Origin: Adlercreutzia caecimuris B7
GTDB taxonomy: Bacteria; Actinomycetota; Coriobacteriia; Coriobacteriales; Eggerthellaceae
Direction: 5' to 3'
DNA: 64,000 bases
NCBI RefSeq assembly: GCF_000403355.2
Contig: NZ_KE159646.1
Coordinates: forward strand, 1,330,258 to 1,394,257
Below, in pieces: positions 26,174-35,899 of this stretch. Made by a program: the position numbers and the translations under genes. Position 1 is the first letter of the stretch; the number at the start of each line of letters is the position of its first letter. The notes under the pieces were generated by a model. The model made no database searches. It was not told where the DNA came from and saw nothing but the letters and a program-made list of their open reading frames with translations.

Positions 26174-26218
26174 GCGCCGCCCAGCGCCAGAGGAAAACCC
26201 TCCGGCGCTGGGCGGCGC
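26174..26218 (-). terminator. Strong hairpin downstream of the amidohydrolase-like gene
   Basis: GCGCCGCCCAGCGCC (26174-26188) is exactly complementary to 26204-26218, with an inner GAGG/CCTC pair in the loop. There is no U-run, so termination is likely but not proven. Confidence 0.6.
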
Positions 26219-26334
26219 TGCATGAATTCCATGGTTTACCGCATATGCGGGGATGCGAGGTGGAGCCAGCCGCCCCCCCGACGCACCCGAGACGCGAAAA
26301 CCCGCAGACTGCACGTATCGCGCCAGCGGCCTGC

Positions 26335-27693
26335 CTAGGCCTCGGGACGCAACTTGCTGCGAATCTCGATGACCCGGGCGATGTTCTTCGCCACTTCCAC
26401 CTTCACGTGCCAGCGGTTCTTCTCGTAGAGCACGTCGCCGTCCACCATGGTCATGAGCACGTCTGCCGTAGTGCAGGTGTTCACGACAGCGGCCACCGGG
26501 TCGGTGGTGAAGGACTGGTGCGAGCTGGACAGGTCCACGGCGATGAGGTCGGCGCACTTGCCGATCTCCAGCGAGCCCACCTTGTCCTGGAGGCCGAGAG
26601 CGCGGGCGCCTCCGATAGTGGCCACCTCGAGCATGGTGCGCGCGTCGAGGAAGTCGGTGTTCACGGCGCGCTGCAAGAGCATCCCTAAGCGCATCTCGGA
26701 GAGCATGTCGGTGGACTCGGTAGCTGCCGGCGAGTCGGTGCCGAGGCCCACGCGCAGATCGGCGCGGAGGAACTCGTCCAACGGCGCGACGCCCATGCCC
26801 AGCTGGGCGCAGGCCCGGGGGCACACGCATACGGCCACGTTGTACTCGCGCAGCTTCTTCAGATCGGCGTCGTCTACGCATACCGCGCCGACGATCATGA
26901 CGTTGGGCGCATCGAAAGCGCTCCAGTTCAGGGCATAGCGCACAGGACTCACGCCGGTGGGCAGCCACGGCGGGATCTCCACGTAGCCGCGCTTCACATC
27001 GCCGCCGTGCACCTGGAAAGGCGAGGAGCCGTACTTCACGAAGTCGCACTCCTCGCGGCTGCCGGCGAGCCACATGGCCACAGGCAGGTTCTCCTTGGTG
27101 GCGAACTGGGAAACGGCCATGAGCGTGGCCGGATGGTTGGTGAACAGGGGCGCCGGGGCGATGCCGATGGTGACGCGGTCGGAATCCACCTCCTCGCGCC
27201 AGTGCAGGATATCCTTCTGGGCCAGCTGCATGGCGGCGTTGATGCGGTCGCGATCCATGGCAGCCACGGAACGGTAGATGACCGAGCGCAGTCCGAGCTT
27301 GTTCACCGCAGTGCACGAGGCGCCGGTGGTGGTGATGTCGGCCACGGTGGTGATGCCGCTGGACAGGGCATCCAAACCGCCGAGGATGGCCGAATCGAAC
27401 CAGTCCACCGCCTCGAGACGGGCGGATTTGCGGGCCACTTCGGAAAGCCACTCCACATAGGGGGCATCGTTCACCACGCCACGCAGCACCGATTGCTCGA
27501 GACGCGTGTGCAGATCGACCAGACCGGGCATGATAGCGGCAAGACCCTGGTCGACGACTTCCTCGTCGGGGTAGCGCAAGCGCAGCATGTCGGCGCTGCC
27601 GATGTCGCGGATGACGCCGTCGCGCACGAGCACCGCGCCATCGACGATGGGCTCGGAGGTGACGGGCAGGATGTACTGGGCACAAAGGAGCAT
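26335..27693 (-). CDS. Amidohydrolase-fold protein lacking metal ligands
   Basis: A 452-residue protein of the amidohydrolase superfamily, close in layout to the MTA/SAH or aminofutalosine deaminases: N-terminal beta-sandwich, PGLVDLHTRLE (59-66), IGIAPAPLFTN, GTDSPAATESTDML (318-330), GKCADLIAVDL. But most metal-binding residues are replaced: the HxH motif is H62-T-R64, the usual HLAET is W208-L-A-G-S, the AHC motif reads A-V271-C; only Asp320 remains. It is unlikely to act as a standard deaminase. It lies divergently from menG, so a link to menaquinone biosynthesis is possible but inferred. Confidence 0.75.
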   Translation of the reverse strand: MLLCAQYILPVTSEPIVDGAVLVRDGVIRDIGSADMLRLRYPDEEVVDQGLAAIMPGLVDLHTRLEQSVLRGVVNDAPYVEWLSEVARKSARLEAVDWFDSAILGGLDALSSGITTVADITTTGASCTAVNKLGLRSVIYRSVAAMDRDRINAAMQLAQKDILHWREEVDSDRVTIGIAPAPLFTNHPATLMAVSQFATKENLPVAMWLAGSREECDFVKYGSSPFQVHGGDVKRGYVEIPPWLPTGVSPVRYALNWSAFDAPNVMIVGAVCVDDADLKKLREYNVAVCVCPRACAQLGMGVAPLDEFLRADLRVGLGTDSPAATESTDMLSEMRLGMLLQRAVNTDFLDARTMLEVATIGGARALGLQDKVGSLEIGKCADLIAVDLSSSHQSFTTDPVAAVVNTCTTADVLMTMVDGDVLYEKNRWHVKVEVAKNIARVIEIRSKLRPEA

Positions 27694-27915
27694 GGTGCCT
27701 CCCTTCTTGCGAGGAGGGGTACGCGATCAGCGACCCATGATAGCATGGACTTTCCGCCGCGCGCGGATAGGCGCGGAGGTTTTGCGGTACGGGGGCGTAT
27801 ACTGGGGGCCGAACGTTGACCGAACCGCCGCGCGGAATTCCCCGGGGGGCCGCAGGCTCCCGGCCACGTGCGACACCGGGCCCCGCCGCCCGCCGATCCG
27901 AGGGAGCTGCACTCC

Positions 27916-28659
27916 ATGACCATCGACACCGCCACCGGGCTCGAGGCCCCGGCCGAGCTCTCGAGCGAGCGCGTGCGCGACATCTTCTCGTCCATCGCGC
28001 GCAAGTACGAGCGGTTCAACGCCATCTCCAGCTTCGGCGCCTACAAGCTGTGGCTCGCCGGCATGATGCGCCAGGCCCCCATCGAGGAGAGCCACGACGT
28101 GCTGGATATCGCCGGGGGCACCGGGGACGTCACCTTCACCGTGGCGCGTACCAAGCACCCGCGCCACATCCAGTGCACCGATCTGGTGCCCGAGATGCTG
28201 GATGTGGCCCGCATGCACGTGGACGAGGGCGACGGAGCGGGCGTGCCCATCGACTTTCAGGTGGTGGACGCCCAGGACATCCCCTACGCCGACGGGTCCT
28301 ACGACGCGATCACCATGGCCTACGGCATCCGCAACATGCCCGACCGCCCGCGGGCCCTCTCCGAGATGTTCCGTGTCCTGCGCCCCGGGGGCGCGCTCGT
28401 GTGCCTGGAGTTCTCCACACCGCCCAACGGCGTCTGGCGGGCGCTGTACCACTTCTACCTGCGCCATCTCATCCCCTTCTGGGGAGGCCTCATCACCGGC
28501 GATAAGGACGGCTTCGTGTACCTGGCGAAGTCCATCCGCGCCTTCCCCGACCAGGAGGGCCTGGCCGACATGATGCGCGAGGCCGGCTTCACCGACGTGA
28601 CCTGGAAGAACTACACCGGCGGCATCGCCGCCGTGCACGTGGCGCGAAAACCGGAGTAG
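27916..28659 (+). CDS. menG: Demethylmenaquinone methyltransferase (MenG/UbiE)
   Basis: A 247-residue SAM methyltransferase making menaquinone from its demethyl precursor. It has VRDIFSSIARKYERFNAISSFGAYKLW at the start, the SAM motif VLDIAGGTGDVTF and AYGIRNMPDR, both family signatures. ATG 27916 (MTIDTATG) has GGGAG upstream. Menaquinone is the electron carrier expected for the reductases here. Confidence 0.93.
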   Translation: MTIDTATGLEAPAELSSERVRDIFSSIARKYERFNAISSFGAYKLWLAGMMRQAPIEESHDVLDIAGGTGDVTFTVARTKHPRHIQCTDLVPEMLDVARMHVDEGDGAGVPIDFQVVDAQDIPYADGSYDAITMAYGIRNMPDRPRALSEMFRVLRPGGALVCLEFSTPPNGVWRALYHFYLRHLIPFWGGLITGDKDGFVYLAKSIRAFPDQEGLADMMREAGFTDVTWKNYTGGIAAVHVARKPE

Positions 28660-28733
28660 CTTCGCGAGCACGAGGCGTTCTGATCATCAAGCGCGAGGCA
28701 GTCTGCTGATGGACCGCTCGGAAAGGGAGGGGT

Positions 28734-29609
28734 ATGTTCGGGTTTGTGGTGGCTGATGCCGAGGCGCTTTCCGACGAGGAGAAGGAGCGCTACCGCTCGC
28801 TGTACTGCGGGCTGTGCTTCGCGCTGCGCGACCGCTACGGGCAGCTGTCGCGGGCGTGCCTTACCTACGACCTCACCTTCTTCGTGCTGCTGGCGAACTC
28901 GCTGCACGAGCCGGCGGAAGCTTCCGGCGCCAGCCACTGCGTGATGCATCCGATGCCGGCCGCAGCCCGCCCCTGGTCGCGCTCGCCGTGGACCGACTAC
29001 GCGGCCGACCTTTCCATGGCCCTCGCCTACCACAAGGTGCTCGACGACGTGGCCGACGACGGCAGCGCGAAAGCACGGGCGGCCGCACGGCTGCTCGCCG
29101 GTGCCTACGAGCGGGCGCAAGCCCGCATTCCCGACCAGTGTGCCGAGATCGAGCGGGCCATGGCGGCCATTCGCGCCATCGAGCAGGAAGACGCCGAAGC
29201 CGAAGCCGACCCCGATGCGGCGGCGCGGGAGTTCGGTATCCTCCTCGGCCGCCTGTTCGCCCACAACCAGGGCTTCTGGACCGAGGGCATGGAAGCACTC
29301 GGCTGCGCGCTCGGGCGCTTCATCTACCTGATGGACGCCGCCGTGGACTTCGCTGCTGATGCGCAGTCGGGCAGCTACAACCCCTTCGTGACGCTCGGAG
29401 CCACCCCTGAGACCATGCGCACTACGCTGGCGCTGGCAGCCGCCGATGCCGCCGAGGCCTACGAGCGGCTGCCTCTCGTGCAGGACGCCCACCTCATGGA
29501 CGCCATCTTGTACTCGGGCGTGTGGGCTCAGCTCAATAAGACCTATCCGGTTGAAGCGGCCACCGGGCAAAGCAGAGGGGACCCGCCAAGCGAATCCCCT
29601 CGAAACTGA
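28734..29609 (+). CDS. DUF5685-like protein
   Basis: A 291-residue all-helical soluble protein. MFGFVVADAEALSDEEKERYRSLYCGLCFALRDRYG, then SRACLTYDLTFFVLLANSL and a late FIYLMDAAVDFAAD fit the DUF5685 family found in Coriobacteriia and Clostridia, whose fold resembles isoprenoid synthases. Molecular function unknown. It follows menG by 74 bases on the same strand, possibly one transcript. Confidence 0.75.
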   Translation: MFGFVVADAEALSDEEKERYRSLYCGLCFALRDRYGQLSRACLTYDLTFFVLLANSLHEPAEASGASHCVMHPMPAAARPWSRSPWTDYAADLSMALAYHKVLDDVADDGSAKARAAARLLAGAYERAQARIPDQCAEIERAMAAIRAIEQEDAEAEADPDAAAREFGILLGRLFAHNQGFWTEGMEALGCALGRFIYLMDAAVDFAADAQSGSYNPFVTLGATPETMRTTLALAAADAAEAYERLPLVQDAHLMDAILYSGVWAQLNKTYPVEAATGQSRGDPPSESPRN

Positions 29610-29633
29610 CCGGCATTCGGAATTGCGCCGGCA

Positions 29634-30389
29634 CTATTTGATGAACGCCCCCAGCAGGTTGGCCGCCGTGGCGTAGAAGGGAACGCGCGACTCCTCCTGC
29701 ACGGCCGCAGCGAACTGCGGCATCCACTGGCGGGCGTGGTCGGCCATAAACTCGTCCCAGGCCGCCTCGGGGCTGCCGCCGGGCAGATCGGCCGAGGCCA
29801 CCACCTCGCCGGGCTCGCCGGGATCCTCGAACTCCTCCAGCGCATCCTCGTCTTCCACCACGTCCTCGACGGCGGCGGCGTCGCCCGCGATGCCCTCGGC
29901 CTCGGCGGCATCGGCGGCAGCGCGCAAGGCCAAATATTCCAGAAGCTCCAGCTCGGTCCACACGGCATCGAGCGGCTCGTTGGTGCCCTCGGGACGGCCC
30001 AGCCCGCACGCCTTGCAGAACCGCTCCACTGCCATGGAGTGCGGGTTTACGAACAGCAGCGGCTGCACGCCCTCGGCAGTCGCGCGCCACACGCCCTCGT
30101 AGGGGCTGCAGGCGGCCTGCGGGGCGCCCACGAACAGGCGCGTGGCCTCGGGCCGCAGCTCCTTCTGAATGTCAGCCGGGTCGGCCAGGGCCGCGGCCTC
30201 GGCGGCTCCGGGCGCGGTAGCCGACGACCAGGCAAGGCCGAGCGCGGCGGCGATCTCATCGGCGGCCTCGCCCCACTCGCCCGAGGCGATGGCCTCGGCG
30301 AGCACCTTGTCCTCGGGATAGCGGAACGACAGGGCCAAAAGCTCGCACATCGCCGCGCGCGCCTGCCACAGGTCAGCGGATACGGTCAT
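29634..30389 (-). CDS. TorD/DmsD-type molybdoenzyme chaperone
   Basis: A 251-residue all-alpha chaperone for maturation and Tat targeting of the molybdoenzyme encoded in the same operon. ATRLFVGAPQAACSPYEGVW (the Y/F-E region) and the helix ending in ANLLGAFI match the family. An acidic insertion (about 165-205) is unusual. The start was set at MTVSADLW (30389), eight bases after GGAGG, rather than the ATG two codons upstream. Confidence 0.85.
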   Translation of the reverse strand: MTVSADLWQARAAMCELLALSFRYPEDKVLAEAIASGEWGEAADEIAAALGLAWSSATAPGAAEAAALADPADIQKELRPEATRLFVGAPQAACSPYEGVWRATAEGVQPLLFVNPHSMAVERFCKACGLGRPEGTNEPLDAVWTELELLEYLALRAAADAAEAEGIAGDAAAVEDVVEDEDALEEFEDPGEPGEVVASADLPGGSPEAAWDEFMADHARQWMPQFAAAVQEESRVPFYATAANLLGAFIK

Positions 30390-30440
30390 GAACATCCTCC
30401 TTCACTTGATTTGCTTGAAGGCAGTATAGCGCGAAAACCG

Positions 30441-30914
30441 CTAACCGACCTCGAAACGATCGTCTTCCAAGACGGTCCCTTCGCCCTTTTGCGAACTTCG
30501 TGCCTCCAGTGCGCCCCGCCGCATCCACGCCCACGCCATCGGCGCGCGGAGCACCACATGCACCAGCAGTGCCGCCAGGAGCACCTTCGCCGAGAGGGCG
30601 TGCAGCGGATCCCAGAAGTGGTAGCCCGCAGCGTACAGGCCGAGCGCCGGCAGCACGTCGCCCGACACCATGACGCCCGATACGGCGCACGTCGCCAGGG
30701 CCGCCAACAGGATGCCGTTCAGCGCCGCACGGCCCCAGCGGCCTCGCCGGAAGGCCAGAAGCCCGTCGGCGCTCGCCACCATATGGGCTGCCATGACAAC
30801 TACCGCGACAAGCCCGACATACTCGTGCGCCGGAATGCCCGTGAGCGCCGGGTTCGCTGCCACCAGATACCCTGCCAGCACCGCCAGATCGAACGCAACT
30901 CTTCCGCGATTCAC
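30441..30914 (-). CDS. DUF4405-like b-type cytochrome membrane protein
   Basis: 157 residues with four membrane spans and membrane-placed histidines (PAHEYVG, MAAHMV, YHFWDPLHALSAK, LLVHVVL), typical of DUF4405/b-type cytochrome membrane subunits. The GTG start (VNRGRVAF) follows GAGGAGG and overlaps the upstream stop as GTGA. Likely carries electrons between the quinone pool and the periplasmic cytochrome-like protein. Confidence 0.75.
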   Translation of the reverse strand: MNRGRVAFDLAVLAGYLVAANPALTGIPAHEYVGLVAVVVMAAHMVASADGLLAFRRGRWGRAALNGILLAALATCAVSGVMVSGDVLPALGLYAAGYHFWDPLHALSAKVLLAALLVHVVLRAPMAWAWMRRGALEARSSQKGEGTVLEDDRFEVG

Positions 30915-31300
30915 GATGCACCTCCTCGAACCGGACGCGCGCCTCCGCGCGCCGACCGCCGCACCAAAAGCCACAGTCCCAGCACGAGCACCGTGGGCAT
31001 GAGAATCCACATATTCAGACTGGCATCCGATGCCTGGTGGTAACGGCCTGTGAGCGACTCCCACGCATGGCACTCCACCGAGGCGCAACCGGCTTCGGGG
31101 CAGACCATCTCGTGAACGCCGTCGGGCTCGGGCACGGCGCCGAATCCGTGGCAGGCCCCACTCGCGCAGCCCACCGCGGGGCAGGGAGAGTCGGCGGCGA
31201 TAGGGCGCAGCCCGCTTTCTGGAGCCGCGGCGAAACCGGCAACAGCCACCACAGCGACAACCGCCAGCAGCACCGCGAGAGCCAAGAGTCTCTTTTTCAT
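30911..31300 (-). CDS. Exported membrane protein with two CP-x2-GCAS-x2-CH motifs
   Basis: A 129-residue protein with an N-terminal signal/anchor (about 4-26), an exported domain and a C-terminal span (about 97-114). The domain has two tandem copies of C-P-x2-G-C-A-S-x2-C-H (Cys40/45/50-His51 and Cys67/72/77-His78), so each heme-like C-x4-C-H is preceded by another Cys. These may bind heme c unconventionally or an iron-sulfur centre. ATG 31300 has GAGGAG. It is part of the molybdoenzyme operon between NrfD and the cytochrome b-like gene. Confidence 0.65.
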   Translation of the reverse strand: MKKRLLALAVLLAVVAVVAVAGFAAAPESGLRPIAADSPCPAVGCASGACHGFGAVPEPDGVHEMVCPEAGCASVECHAWESLTGRYHQASDASLNMWILMPTVLVLGLWLLVRRSARGGARPVRGGAS

Positions 31301-31363
31301 ACCTGCTCTCCTCACGGAAAAGGCCCGCGCCAAAGGGGCGGCGCGGGCTGCATGCAGAGAGGA

Positions 31364-32641
31364 CTACTCACCGTCGGTCGGACGCAGGGGCAGAAGCTTC
31401 ACGCCCAGCAGGAACACGAGCACCCCGAGGGCCACCACGCCGAGCGTGACGCCGAACTCGAGCGGAGTAGGCCAGTAGACCATCGGGCCGTAGATGCCCG
31501 AAAGGCCCATATCGAAAGCCGGGTGCTGCATGGCGGTCAGCGGGCCCGGCATATCCAGGTTGGCCAGCTGAAAGCCGCCGACCAGCAGCTGCACGCGCTT
31601 GCAGAAGATGCCGGCGATGGCGAGCAGCGAGCCGACCACCAGAAGCCCACCGCGGCGCAACGCCGGCGTGAAGCAGATGACGGCGCACGCCGCGCAGCCG
31701 ATGATCTCCACCCAGAAGTAGGGCGCGAGCGGGCCGGTCGTCAGCATGGCCACCACTTCCAGGCCCGACCCGCCGGGGAAGCCCTCGGTGAGCAGGTCGC
31801 ACCCGAAGAAGTACAAATCCACCATCACAAAAGCGCCGAGCAGCTTGGCGAGCTTCACCAGGTTGGCCTGCTCCCACTTCAGGTAGCCCGCACCGCGCAG
31901 GGCCACGGCCACGCAGATAACGAGCGCCGTGCCGCACACGAGGGCGGAGGACACGAACCAGGGGGCGAGAAGCGCGGTGTGCCACATCTCGCGGCCGGCC
32001 TGCAGGCCGAAGATCCAAGCGGTCACGGAGTGCACGAGCACGGCGCACACGAGGGCCACAACGGAGATGACGCGCAAAACGGTGCGGGATACCTTGCCCG
32101 CCTCGGCCCGCACCTGCGCCCACAGGTACACGCAGGACAGGATAAGGTAGGTGCCGAGCACCAGGATGTCCCACATGAGCGGGCTGCCCAGATTGGAGTA
32201 CGCGAACAACTCCCACAGGCGTGCGGGCTGGCCCAAGTCAACCACCACCATGCCGATGGCGGCCACGGTGCAGGCGATGGAGCTCATCACCGCCACCTTC
32301 GAGATGCCGCCGAACCCGGCAACGCCGAAGGCCTTGGGCACCGACGAGATGATGAGGCCGCCAGCAGAGAGACCCACGAAGAACATGAACGACGTGATAT
32401 AGAGGCCCCACGAGTTCAGGTTGCGCATACCGGTCTGCACCATGCCGCCGGAAAGCTGCATCGCCCAGAGCACCAGGCCGGCCACCACCACGACGGCCGA
32501 CACGCCGATGGCGACGTTCAGTCCGCGACCACCCCACGAGACGGCCTTGGCACCGGCCGCCGCGCGGGCCTTTTTGCGGCCCTGAGCCGCACTGAGGTCG
32601 AGGTCGTCATCCAAGACGGCCCCGGAAGAGAAATCAGCCAT
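31364..32641 (-). CDS. NrfD/PsrC-type membrane subunit
   Basis: A 425-residue, about ten-span quinone-interacting subunit of a DMSO-reductase-family complex. SWGLYITSFMFFVGLSAGGLIISS and VDLGQPARLWEL are typical NrfD segments. It exchanges electrons between menaquinone and the FeS subunit encoded just upstream. A 40-residue charged N-terminus precedes span 1. Confidence 0.88.
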   Translation of the reverse strand: MADFSSGAVLDDDLDLSAAQGRKKARAAAGAKAVSWGGRGLNVAIGVSAVVVVAGLVLWAMQLSGGMVQTGMRNLNSWGLYITSFMFFVGLSAGGLIISSVPKAFGVAGFGGISKVAVMSSIACTVAAIGMVVVDLGQPARLWELFAYSNLGSPLMWDILVLGTYLILSCVYLWAQVRAEAGKVSRTVLRVISVVALVCAVLVHSVTAWIFGLQAGREMWHTALLAPWFVSSALVCGTALVICVAVALRGAGYLKWEQANLVKLAKLLGAFVMVDLYFFGCDLLTEGFPGGSGLEVVAMLTTGPLAPYFWVEIIGCAACAVICFTPALRRGGLLVVGSLLAIAGIFCKRVQLLVGGFQLANLDMPGPLTAMQHPAFDMGLSGIYGPMVYWPTPLEFGVTLGVVALGVLVFLLGVKLLPLRPTDGE

Positions 32642-32750
32642 GAGAATCTCCTAGAGGTAGGCGGGCAAGGCAGCGAGCCCCGCCCGCGTTAGTTTGCGAT
32701 TCACGCCGCGTCATGCGGCGCGCGAAAAAGGCACCGAACGTGCACGGCTG

Positions 32751-33371
32751 CTACACCAGGTAGTACACCGAGGGCTTCGTCCCCTCCTCGGGAAGCAGCT
32801 GCTTGTACTCGCGCGAGGCGATGAGCCGGGATACCTCAGACTCGGGATCGTCCAAATCACCCCAGTGGCGGGCGCGCTCGGGGCAAACGTCGATGCAGGC
32901 AGGCTGATCGCCCTTCGCTTGACGGTGCCAGCACATCGTGCATTTTTCCACCACGTGCTTCTCATGGACGGGAATATCCGCAGCCCCAAACGCTACACCT
33001 GTGTAATAGGCCGGCTCCTCCCAATTGAAAGACCGCACCCCCGTATAGGGGCAAGCTGCCATGCACATGCGGCATCCGATACATTTCTCGTAGTCCTGAC
33101 GCACGATGCCCGTCTCCGGATCCTTGTAGGTAGCACCCACCGGACACACCTTCACGCAAGCTGGATTCTCGCAATGTTGGCAAGCAACCGGCAAATAGGA
33201 GAGGCGCGTGTTGGGAAACTCGCCAACCGGTATGTCCATATATTCGCCGCCCTCAGTCATTATCCTGTTCCACCAGACTTCTTTGGGAAGGTTGTTCTCA
33301 TACCGGCAGGCAACGGCGCAAGTGTGGCAGCCGATACAACGCTTCGTGTCAATCGCAAATCCATATCGCAT
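32751..33371 (-). CDS. 4Fe-4S ferredoxin subunit of the molybdoenzyme
   Basis: A 206-residue DmsB/NrfC-like protein with four Cys clusters: CIGCHTCAVAC, CQHCENPACVKVCP, CIGCRMCMAACP and CTMC...CIDVCP. No signal, so it is exported with the catalytic subunit. ATG 33371 has GGAGGAG; the molybdoenzyme stop (33374) is only two bases before it. Confidence 0.93.
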   Translation of the reverse strand: MRYGFAIDTKRCIGCHTCAVACRYENNLPKEVWWNRIMTEGGEYMDIPVGEFPNTRLSYLPVACQHCENPACVKVCPVGATYKDPETGIVRQDYEKCIGCRMCMAACPYTGVRSFNWEEPAYYTGVAFGAADIPVHEKHVVEKCTMCWHRQAKGDQPACIDVCPERARHWGDLDDPESEVSRLIASREYKQLLPEEGTKPSVYYLV

Positions 33372-33373
33372 GG

Positions 33374-35899
33374 CTACTCCTCCACTTTCCTGACTTCCAC
33401 CGCTGTATCGTAATAAACATAGCTGCCAGCGCAAGCATCCGCGCGATTGGCGGTAAGCTCCTGATAACCGCCTTCAATGAACTGGCTACGCTGCCAGCCC
33501 TTCGGGATGTAGCACAACGCCTCTGGCAGCGCGTCATCCACCACAGCCTTAACGACGCAGCGACCGCGATCATTGAATACCTCGACCACGTCCCCATTTG
33601 CAATGTCGCGGGCCTCCGCGTCGGGACGGGAAATGTGAAGCAAGGGCTCCTTGTCAATCTCTCGCAACGTCTCGCTCGAGAACCACTGGGAATGGGTCCG
33701 TCCACGTTGGTGGAGCTGCAAGTATCCGAGGGGGTATTTCGACCGAATCTCAGCACCGGGCCAATTCTCGAACGGAGGCAGCCAGACGGGGAACTGCTGA
33801 TCCTTGGCCTCGCTTTGCCAATCCTGTCCATATTCGTAGCAGGCCGTGGGTATCTCGCAGTAAATCTCAGCTCGCCCTGACGGGGTGGGAAACTCGTTAT
33901 CGTATTCGAATCCACCGACCATCCACGGCTCTTCCTCGGTGCCGAGCTGACGGATCGCTTTCTTTTCCTTCAAGGTTGCATGGTCGATTCCCCGTGCTCT
34001 GTTCTCGTCGGAATCGAGTCCGATATCAATCCATTCCTCATCTGTGAAATAGGGGTAGTGCTCCTCGTAGCCCAAACCATGGGCAATCAGAGTGGTAATC
34101 TCGCTGTCGTTCTTGCACTCCCACAAAGGCTCGATCGCCTTGCCTCCGTACACAAGATAGGGGTTGGAGAAGTTTCCGCGTATGTCGGGATACTCGAGCC
34201 AGAACGAAGCAGGAAGCACATAATCGGAATACCGCGCCGTGTCAGTCATTTCGATGTCGGTGGTAACAATAAGGTCGAGATTGCCCACCACATCCTCCAG
34301 CCACAATCTCTGCTGAGGGTAGTTGCTTGCAGGATTGCCCGTCGCGCCCACAAATGCCTTGATGGGGTAGTCCTCTCCGCAGTACTTGCCCGTCCTCACC
34401 GTCTCAAGCCAAGCGGCAGAGCAGAGACGTGGATCCATATTCGCAATATCAACTGGTGATACACCTGTGGAGACAACCGGGTTCACATAGAGAGGCGCCA
34501 ACGCTCCCTTAGGGCAGCCCGGTCCACCGAGGCCGGATCCGTGGCGTGAAAGATTGTTCGTCAGCGCCGCGATAATCGCAAGCGTCTGACCCCACAGATG
34601 GCTCCCGCGGTAATGGTCGATGCCGAACTGGGTATAGGCCATTACCGGCTCGTCGGAGGTGTAAATATCCACAAGCTCGCGAATGGTTTCCACTGGTACG
34701 CCCGAAAGCTCGGAGGCATCTTCGACGGTATAAGCCGCCATATGCTCTTTGAGGGCAGAATAAGCGGTTTTCACCTTGATGCCCCGAACCTCGAACTCGC
34801 CTTCGAGGACAGGGGTGTCGCACTCGGTATAGAGGGCGATCTCACCCGTAACCTCGTTCATCACGTAGGCGGGATCGGCCTTTGTGCTCCCTGCCGTATT
34901 CAAGGTCACCGCATCGCGCACATCGGCCAACTCGCCGCCCTCGATGTCGGATCGGCGCAAAAACAACCCAGTATCCTGGCGAATGAGGAAGGGCGCCGTG
35001 GTGGCACGCTTGACGTACTCCACATCGATGCGGTCCTCTTTTACGATCTCATTCAACATGGCCAAGGCCAGATAGAGGTCGGTACCCTGCTTGATTTGAA
35101 TCCACTCGTCACAATAATGGGATGTCGCCGAGCGCATGGGGTCGATGCACAGCAGCTTGGCTCCGTTGTCCTTCGCCTGCAAGATGATGCGCCACGTCTG
35201 CGGAGTAGTTAGAACAGGGTTGGTACCCCACACGATAATGTATTTGGAGTTGACCATGTCCTTCGGTTCGTTGCTGTAGCCGAATGTGCCGCCGCCGATC
35301 ACTCGATTGGTGCCCCAGCCGACCGCCCAGTCATACATCAATTGAAGGAAGCACCCACCGACCGTGAAAGCAAGCCGAATGGTTGCCGCCTCTTGGCCTC
35401 GATAATTGCCCGAAGAGAAACCAAACGTGACAGCTCGCGGGCCGTACTCTTCCCGAATTGCCTTCAGCTGGGTCGTGATCTCGTCGATAGCCTGATCCCA
35501 GGAGATGCGCTCCCACTCACCTGCCCCACGCTCGGTGCCCTCGACGCGCTTGAGCGGGTACTTCAACCGGTTGTCGCTATAGGTACGCTCGGGAATGCTC
35601 AGACCGCGCAGGCAGCATCCCGAATAGATCTCCTCAGGGTAGTCGCCCCGAGACATTTTGACGACCTTGCCATCGCGCACATGGGCGTTGAGCATGCATG
35701 CTTGAAAGCAGTTAGCGCTGCAAATGGTCGAGACAATCTCCTCATTTTCAGGGACAGCCTCTTCTTGGGCCAATGCGGCAAGAGCTCCCCCACCAAAGCC
35801 AAGCGACCCTGCTGCCGCAGCACCCAACGAAGTGGCTCCAGCGGCCTTGAGAAAGCTTCGGCGCGTCAACTTGGAGGTCGAGCTATCAAAACCCAACAT
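33374..35899 (-). CDS. Molybdopterin oxidoreductase, catalytic subunit (Tat-exported)
   Basis: An 841-residue DMSO-reductase-family enzyme. Tat signal LTRRSFLKAA at 11-20; 4Fe-4S ligands C60-x3-C64-x3-C68 and C95/96; Mo-bisPGD domain with WGTNPVLTTPQTW and a C-terminal dinucleotide-binding barrel (LHQRGRTHSQWF, NDRGRCVVKAVV). The acceptor or donor cannot be read from the sequence, and the residue bound to Mo was not identified. First gene of a six-gene operon down to the TorD chaperone (29634). Confidence 0.92.
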   Translation of the reverse strand: MLGFDSSTSKLTRRSFLKAAGATSLGAAAAGSLGFGGGALAALAQEEAVPENEEIVSTICSANCFQACMLNAHVRDGKVVKMSRGDYPEEIYSGCCLRGLSIPERTYSDNRLKYPLKRVEGTERGAGEWERISWDQAIDEITTQLKAIREEYGPRAVTFGFSSGNYRGQEAATIRLAFTVGGCFLQLMYDWAVGWGTNRVIGGGTFGYSNEPKDMVNSKYIIVWGTNPVLTTPQTWRIILQAKDNGAKLLCIDPMRSATSHYCDEWIQIKQGTDLYLALAMLNEIVKEDRIDVEYVKRATTAPFLIRQDTGLFLRRSDIEGGELADVRDAVTLNTAGSTKADPAYVMNEVTGEIALYTECDTPVLEGEFEVRGIKVKTAYSALKEHMAAYTVEDASELSGVPVETIRELVDIYTSDEPVMAYTQFGIDHYRGSHLWGQTLAIIAALTNNLSRHGSGLGGPGCPKGALAPLYVNPVVSTGVSPVDIANMDPRLCSAAWLETVRTGKYCGEDYPIKAFVGATGNPASNYPQQRLWLEDVVGNLDLIVTTDIEMTDTARYSDYVLPASFWLEYPDIRGNFSNPYLVYGGKAIEPLWECKNDSEITTLIAHGLGYEEHYPYFTDEEWIDIGLDSDENRARGIDHATLKEKKAIRQLGTEEEPWMVGGFEYDNEFPTPSGRAEIYCEIPTACYEYGQDWQSEAKDQQFPVWLPPFENWPGAEIRSKYPLGYLQLHQRGRTHSQWFSSETLREIDKEPLLHISRPDAEARDIANGDVVEVFNDRGRCVVKAVVDDALPEALCYIPKGWQRSQFIEGGYQELTANRADACAGSYVYYDTAVEVRKVEE

